64,000 nucleotides of DNA from contig OX637637.1 in assembly GCA_951802195.1 (NCBI GenBank), forward strand, positions 248,001 through 312,000, given 5' to 3'. Origin of the DNA: Tausonia pullulans (taxonomy: Eukaryota > Basidiomycota > Tremellomycetes > Cystofilobasidiales > Mrakiaceae). The notes below the pieces were generated by a model. The model made no database searches and was not told the DNA's origin. It saw only the letters and a list, made by a program, of their open reading frames with translations. Made by a program: the position numbers and the translations under genes. Shown one piece after another: positions 21,633 through 33,381 of this stretch (positions are counted from its first letter, which is position 1; every line of letters starts with the position of its first letter).

Positions 21633-23483
21633 CTACCTGTACTCCGGCGGCCCCTCAGCCTCTTCCTGCTTGGAAATTGGAGCCTGGGCCGGCTCGGTCT
21701 GGTCCAGAGTCGGAGGAGGGAGCTCGACCTCTTGTCCGGCCGCCGCGTGGTGGATGAAAGGGGTCTCTGCCGCGTGGGGAGGAGTACCGCCGCCGAAAGA
21801 GCCGGGCATGGCGGAGAACGAGGAAGTGATGGGCTGCTGCTTCTCGTCCATGTGAGGGTAGGAGGACGGGTCGCCCGCGATGGCGGGGGGAGGGGCGGCA
21901 GCAGCGGAAGTGTTGGCGAAAGGGTCGACGGCAGGTTGCTGCTGAGGGATAGCGGTGGTGGTGGTGTACGTGGGGTTTACGCCGGCGGGATGCTGCTGCT
22001 CGTCGGTGGGGAGCTTCGGCTGGAGAGGGCCTCCTGTCAGTCGAGCGCGATGCAGCAAAGAAGGATGCGGGCGCTTACCGGCGGAGGAGGGACGAACCGC
22101 CTAGTCGACGACGCCGACGAGGCAACGCCTCCCACAGCAGGCTGCTGCTTGGGATCCGCGAATGGCGACTCTGCAGCGGTTCCGTATTCCGGGTCGCGCG
22201 AGATGGATGAAAGCTCCTTCTGGTGCGTCTCGGCGAACGAGGCGCGAGACGAAGCGAGCGCAGTAGAGCCCTCAGGCCAGTTGGTGATCTGGGATAGGAA
22301 GGAGTCATCGATTAGCTTCTTTCGGACGGAGAAAGACAGGGGCAAGGCGCACTTCTATCATCTTGATCGGGTGCTCCGGGTCATACTGCTCGAGCGCGGA
22401 CTGCGTCGACGCCCGGACGTGGCCCGCATAGTCCTTGTCCCACTCGCCGGACTCGAGCGTCGGAAGGAGGAGGGTGGCGGCGTGTGACAGGAGAAGGAGC
22501 TTGGAGGCGTACTGAAAAAGGCGAGGGGATCAGGAAATGGTCGCTCGTAGGTCCGTGTGCTTGCTCGCTCGACTCACCGTCTGCTGGGCGATCCAGCTCT
22601 CCTGATTACTCCGGAGAACGGCGACGCGCCTGCGGATGGGCAGCGACTGCTGGAGCTCCTCGACCTCCCTGTCGAGGGCGACACGCTCCTCGTGCTTCTT
22701 GGACTTGACAGCGTCCTTGGCGCTGCAACACGGAAACGGCATCAGAGCAAGCCCCGAAGCGGAAGGCAACGAGACAGGACTCACGCAGCGGCCTTGGCGT
22801 CGATCTCGCGCTGGTAGTTGCGAAGGTCCTTCAAAGGCTTACGGGCGGCGTCGAGCGCCTTGGCGAGGTCCGTGGCGAGCTGGGCCGATGTGAAGGAGAG
22901 GTAGGCGAGGCGGTCGGTGGCTGTGGCGGCATACAGCGTCAGTGGATGAGATGAGAGAGTCCAAAGAACGGGGATCCGTCATCTGGAGCGGAGTTGGCTC
23001 GCCTCGCCCCGACGGAAAGTCCAAATGACGTACCATCGACGAGATCCACCTCGGGCACCTCGCGACCCCACTCAAACGCCTCCTTGCTTGCGAGCGTCCC
23101 ATCGCGACCGACGGCGAGCCAGTCGAGAGCAAGGCCCTTCTGGGAGGTGATGGCCAGCTGGAGGGCCTTGGTCGAGGCCGAGGTCCAGGAAGGCGCGAGA
23201 TTGCGCGCCTGGAAGGCCCGCATTGAATTCTGAATCGAGTCGATCGCTGGGTGCTGGCTGTGGGGGCGAAAGGGGGAGAGAGAGCGAGAAAGGGAGTCAA
23301 TCGAGATTACCTGCACCAGACTGTTAGCTGGCTCTCGACGTACGGGAGGGTGAGGCCGGAGCCCGAGGTCCTGGCCTGGCCGGCCTTGGAGATCATCGAG
23401 GTCAGGTTGTTGAATTTGTCCTTGAGCTGCTGGCTTGTGGTGCCAGTGGACGTCGGCTCAGTAGTGGGAGGAGGGGCAGTCAT
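21633..23483 (-). CDS. Pil1/Lsp1-like eisosome (BAR-type) protein
   Basis: This is probably a membrane-bending protein of eisosomes, the furrows under the fungal plasma membrane. The start gives MTAPPPTTEPTSTG and then LKDKFNNLTSMISKAG. The middle is an uninterrupted helical region over about 250 residues: KALQLAITSQKGLALDWLAV, DRLAYLSFTSAQLATDL, LKDLRNYQREIDAK, RVALDREVEELQQSLPIRRR and QTYASKLLLLSHAATLLLP. This order resembles the Pil1 BAR-like fold, but sequence identity to classical Pil1 looks low and the Pil1 N-terminal amphipathic signature is not seen. The last 200 residues are disordered (Pro, Gln, Ala). It may instead be a diverged or sorting-nexin-like BAR protein. It is convergent with PRE2 and divergent from the demethylase gene, sharing a 545-bp promoter region. 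Confidence 0.55.
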
Positions 23484-24028
23484 GGCGAGAGTGTTGTGGG
23501 ATTGTGGGATTGGAAGGTAGTGGTTGGTGGAGAGATGAGAGGATGATGACGAGGGACCTCACTCAAGAGGGGGTAGATGACCCGGCGGAGGCCGCTCGCT
23601 CAAGGCGGTGTCGGCCGCACACAGGAGCAAGGGGACCTCGCATCGCCTCCGACTGTTGCTTCCCGACTATTGGCCGACTCTCTCCATCTGTGTCGGTGTG
23701 GATGGATTGACGCCGAGCCAGGCCGCAATGGAGAGCAGCCGGCCAGAGAGTGACAGCCAACGCGCGCGCACAATGATCTGCATGACCAGCGAGCCCGAGA
23801 GAGGACACGAGCTATTGGCGTGCGAGACCTGAGGTGGTTCTTTCTTATTTGGTTCCTTCCCAGACGGTTTGGCCCTCTACGCAGACGGATATCCTTTCTC
23901 ATCTGACAAGAAAGACAGGGCGAGGCAGGTGCGCGAAATGAGACGAGGCACGACGGCGGCAGGCGGTTCATAGAGTCGCTTCTCGCAACACACGACGGCA
24001 TCCAACTTCTCCACTCCATCCACCCGTC

Positions 24029-27000
24029 ATGTCCGGCCAAGAGCCGCAGCCACCGCACACGGTGGAGGCCATCGTCCGCACTGCTTCCTCGGTCGTGCCG
24101 TCCGCTAAGTCTGCAACAACATCGCCGGCTACCCCACCGCCGCCTCCTGCTGCTGTGCCAGCCACGACGGCGACCACATCCGAACCACCGACGGACGATG
24201 CTTCTCCGGCCGCTCGTCTTCTCTCCCCCTCTCCCTCGCTAGCGACGAAGAAGGCGGCGATGCCGGCCAAGCGACCGAAGCGCGTGTCGGCCAAGGTCGC
24301 AGCGGCAGCGGCGACAGCCTCTCCCTCCGGCGACGTCGGCTCCGCCGACTCTTCCTCGTCCTCGTCTGCTCCTGCAACCAGTGCGGCGCAGACGACGGAT
24401 CTATTGGAGCCTGCTGCTCTTCCTATGGATGGAGAGCACACAGTCTCTATGGCTGCTGCTCCTGCACCGACGCCCAAGACATCCAAGCCTAAGAAGCCCA
24501 AACAGCCTAGGGCATCCACCTCCAAAGCCGCTGCCGCTGTTGCTCCTGCCGCTGTTACTGCTGCCGTGGTGGCTGGCGCCGTTCCCGTTGCATATGATGA
24601 CGCGCCGATGATCATCGCCGAGGAGGACGAGTCGCCTTGCCCGGCGTGTATCCCAGACCAGCTGGCGCCCGTCGAGGAGGGCGGCCTCACGTGGATCTGC
24701 TGCACTGGCTGTGAGTTACACATTGGGCTTTGTTCTATTCTCTTCATTTGCACACGTCAGAAGCAGGCGGAGGAGGAGTAGAAGGTGGGCAGGGCGACAA
24801 AAAAGACAGAGAGAGACGTTGACGAACGCGTCTTGGGGAGGCGACGCGTCTTTGAGCCTGTCCGCCACTCCCTTGTTTGCCTCCCATGCCATTCTCTGGT
24901 TCTGGCGAGAGATCCTAGGACGAGGAAGGAGGTAGTCGTTGCCTCTCTATGTCCCAGCCCTGTCCCCCTGCCGTCTGCATCACATGCCCTGCTCCGATTT
25001 GGACCAAGTCTCGTCCCACTCCACTTTGACAGACGTCTGACTTACTTCCTCCTTTCCAGGCGATACATGGTATCACTACGCCTGCGTCAGGAAGCGCGGC
25101 CTCGGTCTCCCCGCCGAGCTAGGGCCGGACAGCGGCGACTGGAAGGCCGAGGTTGAGCGGCTCGATCGGTGGTACTGCCCTGGACCCAACTGGTCTGTCT
25201 CTTCTGTCACTTCGTCGCGGGTGACTGGACGTGAACATCTCTCCTTCTTTTCATCTTTGCAGCGCATCACTTACCAACCAGCCGACACTCAAGCCATTCA
25301 ACATGCTGCTACCATCCGCACCGACATCATCCGCCATCCCCCTCCTTCCCTCTTCCTCCACCCTCACCAACACCGCCCCCACCGCGTCCTCCACCTCGGT
25401 GGCCTCAACCTCCTATAAACGCAAGTCCTCCCGCGCCAAGAGCAAAGTCGACTACGCCAATCTACATGAGGGCGTCGGCGGTCCCAAAGCCGCAGGGTTC
25501 CCTGATTGGGCCTCGCAATACGCCGCGTACGAGCAGGACGGTCGGATCCGGCTTGGAGGGTATAAAGAGGTTGAGGGCGAGGAAGTCGCCCCGGGGAGGA
25601 TGCCATGTGGAGTGGGGTGGGAAAGTGAGGAGACGGGCGTGATGAGTTGTCCGGTTGTGGTGAGGGGATTGGGGGGGATTGAGAAGATGGGTGGGGGCAT
25701 GCCGAAGAGGGATTTGACGGTTCGGGAGATCAGCGAGATCAACGGTGCGTCCTGTCCCTTTGCATGTCTTGACCTCTTGACACCGGCCGATGACTGAACC
25801 TTTCATCGTTGGTTACAGGCCGCGACACCCCCGTCGAAGTCGTCGATGTCGCCAATCAGTCGAGCTCCAAGACTGTCCCCGGGACTAAGGGCGAGCCCTG
25901 GACACTCGGCGCCTGGGCAGACTACTACCACACCGCGGAGCAGGATCGTCCGGGAGCAAGTACAGGGCGAGTTTACAATATCATCAGCTACGAGGTGTCG
26001 GGCACGGAGCTTGGAAAGAGCATTAAGCCGCCTAAGATAGTCAGGTGCGTCCGTGCTTGATTGCCTTCTCGTTTGCGAGGCGAAGAGGCTTCTGACCAGC
26101 GCCTGACACCCTCTATCTCTCGCTCTCGTCCTTCAGCGACCTCGACTGGGTCGACCGGTGCTGGCCTCACTCGGAGAAGCAGCAACGACCTAAGGTCCAG
26201 CTGTACTGCCTCATGAGCCCTCGCGGGTGCTTCACGGACTGGCACGTCGATTTTGCCGGCAGCAGCGTCTACTATCACATCATGCGAGGGAGCAAGGTCT
26301 TCTACTTCATTCGACCGACCAAAAGCAACCTCGACGCATATGCACGATGGTCCGACAGCGCCGCTCAGGTGACAACTTGGCTCGGGGACCATGTTGATGC
26401 TGTTTGGAAGATCGTACTCCTTCCGGGAGACACCATGGTCATTCCTTCGGGGTGGATCCACTCGGTCGTGAGTGTGGCCTAGTGTCCCCCTCTTTTTGCA
26501 CACATGCTCACTTTCGAGGTCCTTCCAGTCCACCCCGGAGGACTCGCTCGTCTTTGGCGGCAACTTTATCCACTCTTACAGCGTACAAACCCGTGAGTCG
26601 CCTATGTGCTCTGTCCAGATAAGCAAACCTAAACACACCTCTCGTCGCGCAGAGCTTCGGATCCGCGACATCGAGATTGCGACGCGCGTCCCTCAAAAGT
26701 TCCGGTTCCCGCGCTTCACTAGACTCTGCTGGCACGTTGCCTTCCACTACAATGGCGAGCTCGCTGCCCTTCAGAAGCTTCGACGGAACGGCGCGCAGTC
26801 AGCCACGGCGGCTGCTGCTGCCGCTGCCCCTGCTCCTCCGGCTGCCGGCGATGGTGACTCCTCGATCGACGCCACCGCCGCCAATCCCCCGACAACTTCG
26901 GCCTACCCTCTCCTTCCCTCCTCATCTGAGCCCCTCACCCCCCGTCTCCTCGACAATCTCCTCCTCCTCGCTCAGTTCCTCGTCCGCCAAGTCCGTCTCC

Positions 27001-28541
27001 GGGAGCGCACCGTCTCCAGCAGCGCGGACGTCGGTAGTGGGACAGGCGTTGACAAGGCTGCGGACGCCAACGATGCAACGATCCCGTTTGATCGGATCCG
27101 CGAGCCAGCGGCGCTCGCTAGGGAGCTGAGGTGGAGGGTCAAACGGGCTAGGGGGGAGGAGAGCGATGATGAGGGCGAGGATGCGTTGGCGGGTTCGAAG
27201 AAGGCGGCGGTCGGGCAGGCAGGCAAGAAGAGACTGCAGATGGCTTCAACGGCGAGCAGCGGCAGTCTCGGAGGAGGAATGTTGACGCCTCGGCCGACGG
27301 CGGCTTCGTCTACTCCAGTAGGTTCCGTGACGAACTCACTCATTTGGGAGGATACGCCTCGAGGGAGCGCCCAGAAGAGGGCGAGGATTGAAAAGGACCC
27401 TAGGCCTTGGGACACAGACGAGTACACAATCCCTGTCATCACTTCTCATTCCGTCCTCCTCCCTCGACCCTCGAAAGCGTCTCTGGCGGTCCCCGGCACC
27501 GCCCCCGAGGAAGCGGTCGAGACGACGCGGCTCGAGATGCAAATCCGGACTCGTCAGATCTTTGAGCCCAACGGCCAGGTCTCGGTCGAGATCTCATCGA
27601 CGCAGCGGACAATCGCCAAAACGGTGTGGCCTGCTTTGCCCGATCAGGGATCTAGTAGCGGTGACGGCCTGAAGATGGAGGTTGACGGCCCTCCTCCGCA
27701 CTCGTCCACGATGAATGGAGTGAGCAGTGGCGGTCCGGTACCTCTTCACCAGCAATTTCATCCGTACCCTTCGAGCGCCCAGAAGCATCAGGCACCACCG
27801 CCAGCGAAATCGCGCAAGCGAGCGCTGCACCCACCAGCACCGCAAGTGTCTTTGCCTCCCTCTCCTCCTCCTCCTCCACCACCACCACTTCCAACCCATG
27901 CACCTGGGCCAACACCCTCTCCGATTCAGGTTCCTCCTCCGTACCCACCGCAACAGCTGCCGCCGCCGCCGCCGACGACGGCTGCGACACACCGTCAGCA
28001 ACAGCCGATACAACACCCCCCGCTGCTACTTCCCCTTCGTTCGCCGTCTTCTTCCAACTCTTCGCTTGCCCTTCTTCCTTCTCCTCCACCCCCACCAGCA
28101 GACCAACAACACCAGTACCATACGGCAAAGCAGCACTACCAGCACTATGCACAACAGCCGATGTACTATCACCTTCCTCTCCCACCGCCGCCCTCCTCTT
28201 CGTCTACCTCCTCCTCATCCTTTACCCCAGCCCAGCACTTCTACCCTCCAAACGGTCTGGTGCCCCTGCACCCTTCACAGTACTCCCCTCCTGGCCTTCA
28301 CGCGCTTCCGCTTCAACACCAACACTACTCCAATGGACTCAACGGCGGATCTACGCTGCATTCGCACCTTCCTTCCTCCCCTTCCCTCCCTCAACACCAC
28401 CCGCTTCAGCAGTCACAAACGCCCTTCCAGCAGCAGCAGCAGCAGCCGCACCTCGAGCGCGTCGCCGCTCAGATGCCGCACACGCACCATTATCAGCAAC
28501 AGCAGCAGCATCTCCATCCCCTCCACCAACACCCCCCGCAA

Positions 28542-28597
<56 letters not shown>

Positions 28598-28826
28598 ACA
28601 ACAGCAGCAGCAACAACAGCAGCAGCAACAACAGCAGCAGCAACAACAGCAGCAGCAACAACAGCAGCAGCAACAACAGCTGGCCCCACCGCACCTTCAC
28701 TACCACCACCAGCTGCAACATAAGCATCCACAGCAACTGCAGCAGAGGCGACCGTCCTCTTCCTCGTCCGCCGGCGGAGGCGTGGGGACCGACGGGTCGA
28801 TCGACGTCGCAACGCTGTTGGCTTGA
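24029..28826 (+). CDS. PHD-JmjC histone lysine demethylase, KDM2/JHD1 type
   Basis: A nuclear Fe(II)/2-oxoglutarate demethylase, in this family acting on H3K36. Order: a disordered, Lys-rich N-terminus; a PHD finger split by a 349-nt intron ([36 protein letters not shown]); the linker [20 protein letters not shown]; then JmjC. Iron ligands are visible as the His and Asp of [18 protein letters not shown] and the His of [11 protein letters not shown]; the cosubstrate Lys is in [10 protein letters not shown]. The KDM2 follow-on helices are present ([31 protein letters not shown]). The last exon of about 725 codons is low complexity: Pro-rich, Ser-rich, His-rich, and a 47-Gln run. The total is roughly 1,350 residues, larger than yeast Jhd1. 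The JmjC core is complete and should be active. Confidence 0.9.
28539..28679 (+). repeat. CAG/CAA tract coding 47 glutamines
   Basis: There are forty-seven glutamine codons without interruption inside the demethylase tail. Beyond the triplet there is a longer 15-bp period of CAG CAG CAG CAA CAA type, so the tract grew partly as a minisatellite. The antisense frames read as leucine or valine/alanine runs and are not genes. Confidence 0.95.
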
Positions 28827-29149
28827 GCGGCATCTTCTGATCTGATCTTCCGTTTCTTCCATCTTTCTCTTTCGATCGATTGATTGTTCTTGTTCGTTTG
28901 CTAGTTCGTTCGTTCCATGGATCGGAAAGTTCTCTTCTTCGAAGTGTTCCGGGGAAGACAGAGAACAATGAATATGGCCTGGATGATGGAAATGAGCGAG
29001 GGGCGAGATTGCGAACATGATGTTTGTCCAATGGACAACGAGGGGGAGACAGGGAGATATATGCCTATGTGTGCATCGGAGGGAGGACAAACAGAAGAGA
29101 AAGTGGGAGGGACGGCGAATTCCGAGGAGATAGAGCCCAAGAAAAGAGA

Positions 29150-29255
29150 TAGAGAGACAGAGAGAGAGAGAGACAGAGAGAGAGAGAGACAGAGAGAGAG
29201 AGAGACAGAGAGAGAGAGAGACAGAGAGAGAGAGAGACAGAGAGAGAGAGAGAGA
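29150..29255 (+). repeat. GA-rich microsatellite with 16-bp period
   Basis: A (GA)n tract is regularly broken by ACAG, giving about six copies of a 16-bp unit. It lies between the 3' ends of the demethylase gene and the next minus-strand gene. It is likely length-variable between strains. Confidence 0.95.
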
Positions 29256-29305
29256 TTGTTTTTAAAGATAATGAGAAGGGACAAAGAGGGAGGGAGGTGA
29301 GACCA

Positions 29306-32300
29306 TCATCTCTTGCGAGGTCGACGGCCGACGTTCTTCTTGCCGAGATCATTGGCGGCCATCTGAAGAGAGAGTCTTTTCGTCAGTGTCGTCCTCATCA
29401 TGCACCACAAGCGTAGCTGGACGCACCTCCTCTAGCCGTTGCCGATCAAAGTGTTGCCCAAGCCACCGCACCAAGATGGTCCCCGGCGCACCCGACCCAC
29501 TCGTGTCGCTCGGCCCGGTCCAGTCGGAAAAGATTGCCGGGTCGACGGTCGGGTGGCGAATGAGGTACTCATCGAGCGGAAGGAACTGCCTTCGCCGGGC
29601 GAGGACATCGTACATCTTTTCGCGGACCGAGAGGGAGGCTCCATCCGAGACGACCCAGAGATGCTCGAGCAGTGGGAGGGGCGGTCGTTCGGGATGGGCG
29701 GCATTGATGCGGTCAATTTCCTCGACGACTGAAAGAAAATGAATCAGCCCTAGCTCATGGCAGATGGCGCGATGATGGATAAATGACGAACTGCGACAGG
29801 CCATCTCGCCGATTGTCAGAACGGAGCGGTCATCGCCGTCCATGCCCTCGAAAGGCAGCGACGTTGAGATGAGGAGCGTCCCGTCTGTGGACCGAAAGTC
29901 AGTCATACATCCTCAACTCAGCTCTGGACGAGCCCAACCATCACTCACTCAGCATGGACCAGTCTCCAAGCCAGAGACCAACGAGGTCACGCCCAGGAGG
30001 GATGATGACGTTGGCTGAGAAGCGTCATACGGTCAGAAACAGGCACGTTCGGTGTGAAGGAAGAGCAGATCCAACGCACTCCTTCGCATATTGGCGAGTT
30101 CGCCCGTCGCGCCCGCGACAGTCTCGCCGTCGAGGGCGTCAGGTTCCTCCTGCTTAGCCGGTCCCCGGCGCATCTTCGTCCTGGCCCAAGTGAGACCCAA
30201 GAACTGCGCGGGAAAATCAGTTAGCAGGGTGCGCATGTAAGAGGGCGATCGACTGGTTCATGAACTCACCCTGCGAGGGGTGTGCATGTCGTCCGGATGC
30301 CTCGGCGCAAGTACCGTCTGCGCGCTCGGCCAACCACGGTCGAGCATCTCCTTGATGCCCTGGAACGAACCAAACGTGTCGCTTGCAGGGCCCTCGAGGA
30401 CTTCGGGGATTGCCATCCGAGCGAGGACACACTCCCGCCATGCTTGGGAGCACCGGGCGACCATCTCGGCCGCGACAGCCGGGTCGGCTTGGATTTCGGC
30501 GATGTCCCAAACGCCGAGCTCAAGAGGGGAAGAGCCGAGACGGGTGTGGCTGAGAGAGCAGGTCCGGCGGCCGTTTTGGAAGAGCTCTTTGCAGCGCCTG
30601 GCGGATAGAGGGGTCGTTAAAAAACAGGATCGGGCTGGTATCAGGGACAAGAGAGACCGGGGGCACTGACCACTTGCCGATGCTGCGATAGAAAGATAGG
30701 ACTAGTGGGCGTCAGCATTTGAAAGTTGAGGAAGAATTGGGGAGGACCGAGACGCACCCGATTCGACCTCCTCCACCCCCTCCGCAGTCTGTGCAGCGGG
30801 AGTACGTCTCCTCGCATGAGATGCAGACGTACTACGAGGAGGAGCAAGGTCAGTGCCTGGTGATCCCCCTAGTGAACGACAACGGGCCAAACACTCACCT
30901 CAACTGTGAAATTGATCGTTCCCCTTGGGTCGACCGGCACAATTCCGCCCTCACCCTTGGCTCTGAGACAGACATCGCAAACCATGGCAGCCGTAAGGTC
31001 CTGCGTCTCCCTATTTCTCTTTCTCCTCACGACTGGCTCGGCCGAAGCGCTGCCACCCCCCGTCTCGCTGCCCTTCTTACCCCCCGTAGAAGCAGTATTG
31101 GTACCCGCGACGCCTGCATCTGGGCCACCACCAGCGACACAGATGAGACACCGCCAGACGCCCTCCCACTCTGCGAGTGGAACGCCGGGCTCACCCCTGA
31201 GAAGGAGGTGCGCTAGCGGCCGAGAGCATGTCCCGCACGTTGCGAGCGGGCGGGAAGGGTGGAGGACCCGCTTCGTCCGGCGGCTGACTCCACCTCCGGC
31301 AGAAAATGAGGCCGCCTTGCCTCCATCGGTCTTCTTCGCCGTGGTGGTGGAAGCGGACGACGATAACGGCGAGGAGCGGGCTCTTTTGGGCGTCGACGCA
31401 CTGCTGTTCATCCGGGGAGGTCTCGCAGGGCGCTTGGAGGCGGTCACCGGTACAGGGTCTTCTTCTCCATTGGCGGGCGAGACAAAGCGGGAAGACTCAG
31501 GGGAAGATGCCCCCGAAGCCGAGCTCGACTCATCCTCGCCATTGACCTCCGAGGCGGACCCTGATCGCAATGGCCGAGGGTCACTCGAGCCTTTCGACGG
31601 CTGCTGGCTGCGCTCCTGATCCTGAGTATAGAGGTGGTGCGGGTTGTGACCCGACCATCCTCCCGTCCCGCTGCCGTTGCTGCTACCTGGCGGGCCGAGG
31701 TCATCGTCTGTGAGCTGTCGTGGGATCGGCGGGTAAGGAGGGACGGTCTCGTAGATGTAGTGTGCCGCCGGAGGAGGCTGGTCCGCTAAGGGCAGGCCCG
31801 TGAAGAAGTCGCGGTACTCAGTTGTGATAGGGAGGAGGGGCTGCGGCGGGGCGGAAGTCGGCTGTGACACGTGCTGCTGCGACAACTGGTGGTGGTATGG
31901 GTGGTGGTGCTGATGGTAGTGCTGGGCATAGAGCGACTGCTGCTGCGCCGACGTGGTCGGTGGCGGCGGGAGGCTGAGGATCGGGTGATGCTGGTGGCTA
32001 TAGAGCGGGGGCGCCAGGGGGAGCTGTTCTCCGAACGAGCCTGGGACGTGCATTGGCGGCGGCGGCGGCTGAGAGTAATACGTGTGACCGCCGATGACGA
32101 CGACTCCTTGCTCATACGGCTGCTGAGAAGGGTAATGTTGGTCGGCCGGCGGCTGGTGATAAGACGCCGCAGAGGACTGCAGCGGAGAGGAGGACTGGTG
32201 GTGTCCGTCTGGAGGGCCGGCCGCCGCAGCCTGGGCTGCCGGGGGTAGAGGGGACTCGGGATATCCGATCGGGATAGGAGGCAAGGTCTCGGACGTGCTA

Positions 32301-33381
32301 TTTGTGTGTGCGAGGCCATATCAGAACAAGGCAGACGCACCCAAACAGCGAAAGGAAGAACTCACGGATAAGGCGCGTACATGCCGTAGCTAGCACCGGG
32401 AGCAGCCGCCCCACCGACTGCCGAGGTCGACTGCGCGCGTCTCAGGTGAGGAGGTGGCGCCGATGGCGGCTGGCCACCGCCCGGCGCGGCGTGGTGGTGG
32501 TATAGAGGAGCATGGTGGAGCGAGATGCCAGGGTCTGGCAGCTGGGGGCGGTCCATCGCCTCGCCCGGGTATGAGTGCCTTCCGAGGGTGCCGGGGGCGA
32601 TGGGAAATGAACCCGGGTAGCCGCTGGGAATGGCGGTCGGGGGCGTTGAGTGCTGGGGTGGAGGAGGGGTGTAGTGCTGATTTTGATGCATCTGGGGGAA
32701 ATGGGTCAGGTGGAAGCCGGCGTTGGGGTCTTGCTGGTAGTGGGCAGATGTGGGAGAGAGAGTCGGGTAAGCCAGCTTCTGGTGATGCCGCTCCGATCGA
32801 TTCGATATTCGACCGTCCGAGTTCGGTCCAGCGACGCTCTCAACACGCTGTTGCTGTTCGTCACTCAAGCGCCGATCGGAGGAGGACACCTCCTCGTGGT
32901 ACAGCTGCTGCTCGTGGTGCAGCTGCTGGTGGACAGTCATCTGCTCGGCTGCTTCGCCTCGAGCCGGCCAAGTCGACGATGCAGCGGGGGAGGCCGAGCA
33001 GGGCCTACTCGAGCTGCTGGCGCTCTCTCTGCCCGTGGAAGGTCCATTGGCTCCCTTTTCTCTTCTGTTCATTCCAGTCGACGTCAAGCCATGCGACGAA
33101 GATGTCGACAAGCCGGTGGACATCTGCGGAAGCGAGAGGTTGCCACCACCTCCGGCGTCTGCGGACAAGTCGCCGCCAGAGGAGGAGGGTGTGGGGCCGA
33201 AGAGTACGTGAAACTCGGTGGAGAGAGGCTCCTGCTGGTGGTGCTGATGGTGGTGATGTTGCTGTCGAGGTGTCGACGCCGATGAGGACGAGGCAGTGGA
33301 TATTGGTAGAGGGGACAGTTGATGGTGGTGCTGCTGCCTATGAGGCTCAGCAGCCAACGGTGAAGAGTAGCCCGAGGACAT
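29306..33381 (-). CDS. Unknown zinc-cysteine protein with long disordered N-terminus
   Basis: I do not recognise the family. The first 750 or so residues are disordered and rich in His, Gln, Ser and Pro, starting MSSGYSSPLAAEPHRQQ. A basic patch (SRRTKRVLHPSRP) precedes four CxxC pairs: CGTC, then CLIC, then CDVC, CISC and CTDC with a run of Gly between exons, and later RRTCSLSHTRLG. The C-terminal 400 residues look globular: VWDIAEIQADPAVAAEMVAR, SDTFGSFQGIKEMLDRGWPS, VIIPPGRDLVGLWLGDWSM, LWVVSDGASLSVREKMYDVL and ILVRWLGQHFDRQRLEE. The end is basic (KKNVGRRPRKR). The layout of a low-complexity half, zinc sites and a basic patch suggests a nuclear regulator, but this is inference. A very long non-coding stretch lies upstream. 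Confidence 0.68.

Noticed and set aside
24029-24781. Separate 250-residue protein at the start of the demethylase gene
   Set aside because: The unspliced frame ends soon after a GTGAGT donor, and splicing there completes the PHD finger ([13 protein letters not shown]), so it is exon 1 of the demethylase.
28351-29090. Leucine-, alanine- and valine-rich minus-strand frames
   Set aside because: They are the antisense of the CAG/CAA tract and neighbouring low complexity in the demethylase gene.
29150-29255. Coding reading of the GA microsatellite (Ser/Leu or Glu/Arg repeats)
   Set aside because: All frames are open because of the simple repeat; it is intergenic between two convergent genes.
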